Virus record (IMG/VR): IMGVR_UViG_3300028197_000132
Span: 1 to 26,445 of that record
Length of the DNA stretch: 26,445 nucleotides
Direction: 5' to 3' (one strand)
From: a virus
A model generated the notes under the pieces. That model was not told the origin of the DNA. It saw only the letters and a program-made list of their open reading frames with translations, and ran no database searches. Within the stretch, counting starts at the first letter, position 1. Each line of letters begins with the position of its first letter. This document shows, piece by piece, positions 20,805 through 26,445 of this stretch. Made by a program: the position numbers and the translations under genes.

Positions 20805-23014
20805 TGTTCGAAGGGTTGAAAGCAGTTGGACGAATCGTTATCGTAGAAATATCCGTAACGTTCGCAGCATAATCGAGATACTTGAGTCACCGTCTGTCCG
20901 CTCGGGTTGCTGAACTGAATCTTGCCAGTTGCTTTATCGATCCCTGTTGGAATGAATGTGCAGTCTCGAATATCTCCCAAGACCTTTAAAAGTTCAACCT
21001 TTACGAGGTCTTCACTTGTCGCATCATAGGAGATTGATAGAATCCTCCAATACGTGTCTTTGATATAAATCTTATCCGAGAATTCGAACGTCGCTAATTC
21101 GGAGCGTGTAAGCCTGAAGAACGCGGTCAGCTTGCGAGCGTCTGAAGAATACAATTCATTCACGAACGGTCTCCAATAGTGATAGTATAAAGAATTTAAT
21201 GGAAATGCCTCAATCGTATGAAACGGAGGTTCTTGTCCAAAGCTCAAGTCTTCATCATCGACAGACGCGTTCAGTTCGCTATATTGAGAAAATGCGGGAT
21301 AACTCGAGGCAATAACCGAGGCGGTGTTCGTGTCGTTCTGATATCTGAAAGCACCAGCAACTAAGCCATTCCAAAACGCCAACCGCGGAAGCGGTTTTTG
21401 AATTGTTTTCTCGTCTTGGGTTGTGTCAATTAACATCCTGTGAACGACATATCCAGTTTGAGGAATTCGCGAAACTACATGAGGTGCAAACGGGGTTTTT
21501 ATTTGTTTATTACCTGCTGCAAAGTCGTTTTCTGGGTCAGTTACTCGATACCTTCCATATACCCGAGAAGCATTTTTAAACACCAAGTCGTTGACAAGGT
21601 CCTTACCATTTGAATGAGTCCAATCATACTGTCTCGCTTGTAGGTCTGTCGTGGGTGCTAGGGTGATGTCTTTCGACAGGTCTATCTTATTTGACCAGTC
21701 CTGCTGAGACCCGCTTGCCATGTAATCATTGAACGGCTCAATTGAAAGATGTTTCGGGTTGTTACGATTCGGAATGAATACGAGGTTGAACATTTTCTGA
21801 AGACCCGAGACGAAATCGATTTGTTTCATCTCCGGGAGGTTGCCCGTTACGTTTATGTTTCCGCTTGTGACGTTTGAGATGTAAGGCACTTGCCACCACG
21901 TTGTAAGGTTGCTTATTTCACCGTTTCCATCAAGCGTCAAGGGGTGCGAGGAATTATCAACGAAATATTGAAATTCAATTGTATCGCCTTGATCGAGTAT
22001 AAAGTCAGGTGTCAAGAATGCGTGTTGTGAATCATTGAATTCAGCGCTTCCCATATCATCGATAATCTGAAAAAGCTCTGAGCCATTTTTCGAAAGTCGC
22101 ATAGAGACGGAGTTACTAGCGTGACTCATCCGCCCAAATATGTTTATTCGAAAACGATAATAAGCGCGATACGGTACTGTAAAAGTTGTGCCGCTTGTAA
22201 ATTGATTACCCTCGTCAAAGAACGGGGTCGATTCACTCCATCCCGTGATACTTGTATAATTGGGATGCGCATTGAGTCCGGTCAAGTTTGATTGTAATCC
22301 GACAAGCATCAAATTGGCACCCTGAACAACATTGCTCGCAGGGGTTAAAGTACCATTGTACAGAGTGAGATATAAATCATCAAGATTTGAACCTAAAAAA
22401 GTAGAGTCATAACTATAACCCGCCTCGGTCAGTATCTCATCGAATAACTTTGAAGCTCTGAAATACGGTGTGAAATCTCCGTGTTCCAGTGGGTTGCTGG
22501 TAGACCAAAGATTCTGACTCGTCCAGTTCTGCCCTTTATCGGGAATCCCGTATTTTATTACACCGCCCGACAAAGTACCCGCCCAACTAGCCTCCAGCTT
22601 TGTCGCGTTTAAGTCGTGATCATAAGCAGACAAATCGAGGTCGGTGAGCATACCGTCTCCGATATCTCGTGAGAGATTAGCCGTCTCACCAAAGACAACA
22701 AGCTCAACGTCTGCATATCTGCCTTTCTGAACGTATACCGCTTTCACTTGGGCAAAACCTCGCATGACCGGAATCGTGTTATAAGTCAATTCCGCATCGA
22801 CTTTAACCTTCGGATTCCATGTCGTAATGAGACCGAACTCATTCACCGCCCCGAAGTAATCTTGGTTCTTCTTAGTCAAGGGAACTCGAAAGGTCTGCGA
22901 GAAGCTACTCGAAGAAGCGTTGATGTCTTGTATATCCGAGAACTGATAGCTCAGATTCACAGGCTCGTTCTCGTAGAGTTCAATCTCGTTTCCCGCAAGT
23001 GTTAGTCTTAGCAT
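20801..23014 (-). CDS. Large tail-tip / baseplate structural protein
   Basis: This 737-residue protein probably forms the hub or central part of the tail tip. The N-terminal 120 residues (LTLAGNEIELYENEPVNLSY, SSSFSQTFRVPLTKKNQDYF) match a start common to Bacteroidota phage tail proteins. Residues about 245-385 look like an inserted C1q/TNF-like jelly roll (TFTVPYRAYYRFRINIFG, then VSMRLSKNGSELFQII), which could bind glycans. The rest is hub-like, with KQIDFVSGLQKMFNLVF and SDKIYIKDTYWRILSISYDA. The C-terminus carries C716, C717 and C731 (RLCCERYGYFYDND). It follows the 423-residue tail protein after a structured gap. Confidence 0.78.
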   Translation of the reverse strand: MLRLTLAGNEIELYENEPVNLSYQFSDIQDINASSSSFSQTFRVPLTKKNQDYFGAVNEFGLITTWNPKVKVDAELTYNTIPVMRGFAQVKAVYVQKGRYADVELVVFGETANLSRDIGDGMLTDLDLSAYDHDLNATKLEASWAGTLSGGVIKYGIPDKGQNWTSQNLWSTSNPLEHGDFTPYFRASKLFDEILTEAGYSYDSTFLGSNLDDLYLTLYNGTLTPASNVVQGANLMLVGLQSNLTGLNAHPNYTSITGWSESTPFFDEGNQFTSGTTFTVPYRAYYRFRINIFGRMSHASNSVSMRLSKNGSELFQIIDDMGSAEFNDSQHAFLTPDFILDQGDTIEFQYFVDNSSHPLTLDGNGEISNLTTWWQVPYISNVTSGNINVTGNLPEMKQIDFVSGLQKMFNLVFIPNRNNPKHLSIEPFNDYMASGSQQDWSNKIDLSKDITLAPTTDLQARQYDWTHSNGKDLVNDLVFKNASRVYGRYRVTDPENDFAAGNKQIKTPFAPHVVSRIPQTGYVVHRMLIDTTQDEKTIQKPLPRLAFWNGLVAGAFRYQNDTNTASVIASSYPAFSQYSELNASVDDEDLSFGQEPPFHTIEAFPLNSLYYHYWRPFVNELYSSDARKLTAFFRLTRSELATFEFSDKIYIKDTYWRILSISYDATSEDLVKVELLKVLGDIRDCTFIPTGIDKATGKIQFSNPSGQTVTQVSRLCCERYGYFYDNDSSNCFQPFEQ

Positions 23015-23032
23015 CTCAAGAGTTTTTTAGGG

Positions 23033-23089
23033 GTTCGAGAACTGTCCCGTTCAGGTACCCAAGCGGGACAAATGACGTTTTTCTCGAAC
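23033..23089 (-). promoter_or_regulatory. Long two-part hairpin between tail genes
   Basis: On the minus strand GTTCGAGAA (23089-23081) pairs fully with TTCTCGAAC (23041-23033). Inside it TGTCCCG (23070-23064) pairs fully with CGGGACA (23049-23043). A 10-base bulge separates the stems on one side, and the loop contains GGTACC. It fills nearly all of the 75-base gap. No T run follows, so it is not a standard terminator; mRNA processing, stability or control of the next gene is possible. Confidence 0.7.
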
Positions 23090-24361
23090 TCAACATCGGA
23101 TAGGCTGTGCGAGTTCTACATTAAACGAAGTGATGAACACCTTTGAGACGGTCTCCTCTTCGATTTGCATCGAGTTCGTTTGGATAGTTACCGGAACCCA
23201 GCCGCTCGTCAATTTAGCGTCAAAGGGAAGCCGTAACATTACGTTCTTTGACCTCATGCAGTATTGAAGCAAGGTCACCTCCTCAATGGTTAGGATGCTG
23301 TTGAGTTGATAGGTATCTTTCGCTTCCAATTGATATGGCGTGATTTCTCTGTCAAAGTCTTGAAACGTGAACGCATTACCCGCGTAATCTCCGACGAGCT
23401 TTCGATATGTCTTCTCTTCGCGTGAAACCGTCTTTTGTTTCTTCCCATCAAAGCGAAGGTAGTCCCATCCCCCGACCGAATTCGTCCATCCTAATTGGAC
23501 GCTGGCTTGTTTGGCTGGAGTACACTTGTTGTTGATGCGAATGGTGTTCCCTTTCTGAGATGGTGTCGAGCTGAACGGAGTCACTTCGTAATATGCCCAC
23601 GTCGGGTTGTTGTTGAATATATCGTCAATCTCAGCGATGTTCCCCGGATAGATTCCAAAGTAACAGAGGAATCCTTTGGTTGGGGTTGATGCGCTTGGAA
23701 GTTGTGCGCCATTTGCCGTGTTGATGGCAATGTTAACTGTATCGAGAAGCGTGTCGGATGAGTTGTAAACCTTTACGACAAAGTCTTCGACTTGGCTTAT
23801 CGTGCTGCGGTTCAAGAAAGCGACAACGCCTTGATCTTCGATGGATGCATCTATCGTAATGGTATTTGAAACGTCCCTTCTATTGGTGAGCCAAAACGTC
23901 CTTCCAGATGCCGTCCCGTAATAATCAGAGAACGAAGGCTCAAACCCATCGGATATTTGAAAATGTCCGTCAATCAAATGAATGGTTGAAGTTGCTTGGT
24001 CGAGGGTCTCGGTAGTTCCGTTCCACTCGCCAATTCCAACAATGAATTTATTTATGTTGTCGTTGCTCCTCGTGAAGTAGTTACTGGTGAAAGAGTGTAT
24101 CAAGTTATTCGAACCCTCTTCTTTTACATCGACAGCGCATAAATCCCGAACCACTTCCGAAAGGTTGAAAAAACCATATTCATTCGTGTTCGCTGTGATG
24201 TAGAATTTACCAAGTAGATTAGACGATGATACCGAGTCTTTATATACCGTATAAACAAAACGAAAGTTGTCATCGATCGTTGTTCCTGTTTCTGCTTGGT
24301 AGATGAGATGTTGATCTGCTACCGTAAACGTTGCCGAAGGGTTGGAGGCGAAGTTTGCCAT
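23090..24361 (-). CDS. Tail structural protein (distal-tail-like)
   Basis: This 423-residue protein starts MANFASNPSATFTVADQHLI and contains RFVYTVYKDS, YGFFNLSEVVRDLC, QLGWTNSVGGWDYLRFDGKK and REEKTYRKLVGDYAG. Near the end come LQYCMRSKNVMLRLPFDAKL and the strand-rich PVTIQTNSMQIEEETVSKVF. I recognise this as a frequent beta-rich virion protein next to the tip protein in Bacteroidota phages, probably the distal tail ring, but no firm family name. It begins at the base where the tail-completion-like gene ends. The VGGWDYLRFDGKK motif is highly characteristic. Confidence 0.7.
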   Translation of the reverse strand: MANFASNPSATFTVADQHLIYQAETGTTIDDNFRFVYTVYKDSVSSSNLLGKFYITANTNEYGFFNLSEVVRDLCAVDVKEEGSNNLIHSFTSNYFTRSNDNINKFIVGIGEWNGTTETLDQATSTIHLIDGHFQISDGFEPSFSDYYGTASGRTFWLTNRRDVSNTITIDASIEDQGVVAFLNRSTISQVEDFVVKVYNSSDTLLDTVNIAINTANGAQLPSASTPTKGFLCYFGIYPGNIAEIDDIFNNNPTWAYYEVTPFSSTPSQKGNTIRINNKCTPAKQASVQLGWTNSVGGWDYLRFDGKKQKTVSREEKTYRKLVGDYAGNAFTFQDFDREITPYQLEAKDTYQLNSILTIEEVTLLQYCMRSKNVMLRLPFDAKLTSGWVPVTIQTNSMQIEEETVSKVFITSFNVELAQPIRC

Positions 24362-24921
24362 TAGTTCTTGATCGTTATGTTTCCGAGGTTTGCTTTGAAT
24401 TTACCCGCGATATCTTCTGCGAATGCTGCTCCGAGTTTCTTGGTGTATCGTTTAGAGACTGCCGTATATGCTTTCTCATAAAACCGAAGTCCAACGATTC
24501 CCTTCCGTTTGACTGCTCGCGCCATGAGGAAAGCAGCCGACTTTATATTCGACTCTGTTCGCTTTTTAAAGCGTCCCTTTTCATCTCTGAGCTTGATTCC
24601 TTTGGCTTTCATCCACTTCACAAAGACAGAAGACGGCGGTTGCTTGCGGAATGTGAAGGGTGACCCTTGATTCTTGCGCGTACCGTTCACTCCGAAGCTA
24701 ATAAAGGGAGCGTAATTCTTCGCCTTGCCTTTGGCTCCGAAGTTGATTTCTCTTATCTCATTCCCCCGTACCCGGACGCGGTAATTCAAAGACCGCTTCA
24801 GAGTACCCGTTGCAACTCCGTAGTTCTTATTCTTGCCGATCCTACGCCCTCCGAGGTGCCTCTTCGCACTCTTGAGGATATCATCTGCAAACGCGATAAG
24901 CGTCTCGTTTACTTTGCTCAT
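24361..24921 (-). CDS. Tail completion / head-tail joining protein (HK97 gp10-like)
   Basis: This 186-residue basic protein resembles HK97 gp10-type proteins that close the tail or join it to the head. It has an early helix (NETLIAFADDILKSAKRHLG), a Gly/Arg-rich loop (GVATGTLKRSLNYRVRVRG), INFGAKGKAKNYAPFISFGV (the GxxxYAxxxxxG pattern) and a basic end. The ATG at 24921 overlaps the stop of the upstream gene (ATGA). The frame is open 10 codons further up, but that part lies within the previous gene. The tail neighbours support the call. Confidence 0.75.
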   Translation of the reverse strand: MSKVNETLIAFADDILKSAKRHLGGRRIGKNKNYGVATGTLKRSLNYRVRVRGNEIREINFGAKGKAKNYAPFISFGVNGTRKNQGSPFTFRKQPPSSVFVKWMKAKGIKLRDEKGRFKKRTESNIKSAAFLMARAVKRKGIVGLRFYEKAYTAVSKRYTKKLGAAFAEDIAGKFKANLGNITIKN

Positions 24922-25280
24922 ATCCCTGCGCGTTCGGATGCCTTGCGACAATGGTTCTTCTCGATGCTATCGAGTAACAAGGTCAGCCATAATCCAAGAC
25001 CCGTGAGCGTTCGTTCTCGTTGGTTGGCTCCCAAGACAGCCGAAACGGAATGATTCCCGAAAGGAACTCCCGAATCCATTAGAAGCCGATTAAGGAACTT
25101 TGACGCGGTTACCGATACAATTATCGACACGTCTCGAAAGAGGTGGTATATAGCTCTCCAAATGCTTCTGAGTATATCTGAGGTGATTAAGAAGAGCGAC
25201 TCACCAAACGAGTAAACAATCCCAACGGGGATTGCTACGATTGCGAGGACTACGAGAAAGAGGATTTTGATAGCTTTCAT
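24918..25280 (-). CDS. Membrane-anchored protein, 120 aa, unknown
   Basis: The first 25 residues (IKILFLVVLAIVAIPVGIVY) form a membrane anchor or uncleaved signal. After a Ser/Ile-rich second hydrophobic stretch the C-terminal half has GVPFGNHSVSAVLGANQRER, TLTGLGLWLTLLLDSIEKNH and C. The pattern with SAVLGxNQRxxTLT and LDxIxxxHC recurs in small proteins near tail genes of Bacteroidota phages, as I recall, but with no known role. The ATG overlaps the stop of the preceding gene (TAATG), and its own stop overlaps the next ATG. Confidence 0.7.
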   Translation of the reverse strand: MKAIKILFLVVLAIVAIPVGIVYSFGESLFLITSDILRSIWRAIYHLFRDVSIIVSVTASKFLNRLLMDSGVPFGNHSVSAVLGANQRERTLTGLGLWLTLLLDSIEKNHCRKASERAGI

Positions 25281-25678
25281 TATTCCGGGTCTTCAGGGAA
25301 CCAACCGTTTTCTTCCATATACTCTTGATCCCGAACAGTGACATCGCTTGGGATGATATAACCGAACGGGAACTTCTGATTTGTTTGGACAAATGCAGAC
25401 AGAGAGAAGCGTTCATCGTTCGACAGCTCAGGAAAGCAAGCGACAAGGCGTTCGAGTATCGCTGCTGGGTGTACGTTGATGAGGTAGTCCGTATCAACCT
25501 GCAAGGCGTTCTGTACTCCGTCAGGGTGTACGATAATCCCGAACACGGTTGAAGCCGCTTCCCCGTCTGCCTGTATCAATACAGGGCGTGAGATGTTGTA
25601 CAGTTCGCGCGTGATTTGGTACGCTCTGCGCTCGCTTGTCTGCGTGTCCGTTGGTAGGACTATGATGTAGCCGTTCAT
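25280..25678 (-). CDS. Hypothetical virion-associated protein, 132 aa
   Basis: I do not recognise this protein. It begins MNGYIIVLPTDTQTSERRAY and appears globular, with NVHPAAILERLVACFPELSN and FPFGYIIPSDVTVRDQEYME. It has no membrane segment. The ATG overlaps the fibre stop (ATGA), so it is translated right after the fibre. Small proteins in this place are often fibre chaperones or attachment helpers; that is a guess from location. Confidence 0.65.
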   Translation of the reverse strand: MNGYIIVLPTDTQTSERRAYQITRELYNISRPVLIQADGEAASTVFGIIVHPDGVQNALQVDTDYLINVHPAAILERLVACFPELSNDERFSLSAFVQTNQKFPFGYIIPSDVTVRDQEYMEENGWFPEDPE

Positions 25679-26445
25679 GAGTATATGTTGTAGAACGTGT
25701 TAATATTGTCTTCGATTCCTGCGCGGTTGCCTGCTGTGTCTTGGTCGGAGTCGTAAATTATAAATTCTTGAGCTGTACCCTTGAAAAAGTTACCAGTGCC
25801 TGCGTTTGCGCCAAGACTATAACCTGATAAGGTTCGCCCTCCAAAGTTTCCAGTTGAGATAGACTGACCTTGTAGAAAATACTCACTTGACGAATTATTG
25901 AAAACTACGGTGTGCAAGTTTTGACTATTATTAGCCGCAACATTTGTTTTAACTAAAAGACCTGCGGCTGCTTGGAATTCATCGGGTGTATAATTATTCT
26001 GCATTAATATAGTCGCTTGCCACGCAGAATTTGCACTGCTCAGTATAACTCTATCTTGGTCGTCATTGACGGCAGAAGCGTCCACAGTTGCAACTGTGGA
26101 AGCCGTGAATGGATTTGTTAGTGCTGTAAGTGTAGACGTATTGATTGAGTCATCACTTCCATCAAAATAAACCGCAGGCTTCCCGTTCTCCGTCACCACG
26201 CCCGTTGTCCCGTCGTAAATCTTCGGCATGTTCGAAGTCGTGGTTTGCACCGCGTCGTTGCTTCCTGTCTGTGAATACCACTTCGAGACAAACCCATTAT
26301 TTGAACCGCAATGCGCTGCGAGTGCGACCGTATCCAATTCACCGAATACATTAAACCCTATATCCGCGTATGAACTCCCGTTGTAAACCTCTACCGCTGA
26401 ACCAACGTAGGAACTCGATAGCCGTCGCAATGAATACGCAGCCGC
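25675..26445 (-). CDS. Tail fibre / receptor-binding protein, C-terminal part (continues from base 1)
   Basis: This is the 3' end of the 1,228-residue fibre whose start is at 3043. An apparent TTG start at 26430 is only an internal Leu codon, since the frame is open upstream through the junction. The segment holds the second lectin-like domain (about residues 963-1228 of the full protein), with AAAAYSLRRLSSSYVG, DIGFN, FVSKWYSQTGSNDA and ENGKPAVYFDGSDD. These line up with AAYSTRRL, TIGFD, VSSWLDQSGNDNHA and NEGKVAIDFN of the first domain, so the two are tandem, diverged copies. The pattern resembles the ArabFuran-catal/LamG-like modules that bind surface glycans. No catalytic activity is claimed. 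The stop overlaps the next ATG (ATGA, 25678). Confidence 0.85.
   Translation of the reverse strand, partial: AAAYSLRRLSSSYVGSAVEVYNGSSYADIGFNVFGELDTVALAAHCGSNNGFVSKWYSQTGSNDAVQTTTSNMPKIYDGTTGVVTENGKPAVYFDGSDDSINTSTLTALTNPFTASTVATVDASAVNDDQDRVILSSANSAWQATILMQNNYTPDEFQAAAGLLVKTNVAANNSQNLHTVVFNNSSSEYFLQGQSISTGNFGGRTLSGYSLGANAGTGNFFKGTAQEFIIYDSDQDTAGNRAGIEDNINTFYNIYS
26319..26445. repeat. Terminal direct repeat, copy 2 (circular-contig overlap)
   Basis: This is the second copy of the 127-base terminal repeat, identical to 1-127. It holds the same codons of the tail fibre as copy 1 and should be counted once. Removing it and joining 26318 to 1 restores one open frame from 3043 to 25675 across the junction. 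Confidence 0.93.

Noticed and set aside
25675-26430. Separate gene starting at TTG 26430
   Set aside because: The frame is open upstream through the circle junction to 3043, and the second lectin-like domain begins before this TTG. It is an internal codon.
26319-26445. The 127-base repeat as a phage attachment site or packaging terminal repeat
   Set aside because: It lies in the middle of the fibre coding sequence, has no flanking integrase, and its length equals a common assembly k-mer. An assembly overlap explains it better.

Overview
The window looks like one complete, circularly closed genome of a small tailed phage, most likely a siphophage of a Bacteroidota (probably marine flavobacterial) host. 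The last 127 bases (26319-26445) repeat the first 127 exactly, so the unit is 26,318 bp and the linear ends cut a gene in two. The host guess rests on a promoter of Bacteroidota type (TTG, 19 bases, TATATTTG), A-rich rather than strong Shine-Dalgarno leaders, and virion proteins that resemble those of Bacteroidota phages and prophages. These family assignments come from recognition of residues, not from a search.

Every gene I support lies on the minus strand, so transcription runs from high to low coordinates and through the junction. Genes are packed tightly, mostly with ATGA or TAATG overlaps. The largest gap is 152 bp (10939-11090), and no stretch over 300 bp lacks a gene. It holds a strong intrinsic terminator and then, probably, the early promoter. 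Downstream come small unknown genes, an OB-fold-like protein, a Myb/SANT-like protein and a small HTH protein (10938-9159). Next are a replication initiator with an internal iteron-like array, a NinG-like nuclease, a sigma-like factor, a Cys-rich protein, a C5 cytosine methyltransferase and a ParB-like protein (9127-5406).

The late block starts with the terminase subunits (5406-3743). It continues with a tail-assembly-chaperone-like gene that has a probable -1 frameshift extension, and a 1,228-residue tail fibre that spans the circle junction (3043 to 1, then 26318 to 25675). Tail genes and the tape measure follow (25678-19072), then protease, scaffold, major capsid, tail tube and portal (19075-13516), and finally a connector-like protein, peptidase, metallophosphoesterase and holin-like proteins (13516-11091). 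Tail genes before head genes, with the portal near the end, is the reverse of the usual siphophage order.

I see no integrase, DNA polymerase, helicase, primase, tRNA or CRISPR array. The phage probably recruits the host replisome to an origin inside its initiator gene, uses the sigma-like and HTH proteins for its own timing, and lyses the host with the peptidase and holin set. A strictly lytic life is likely but not proven.
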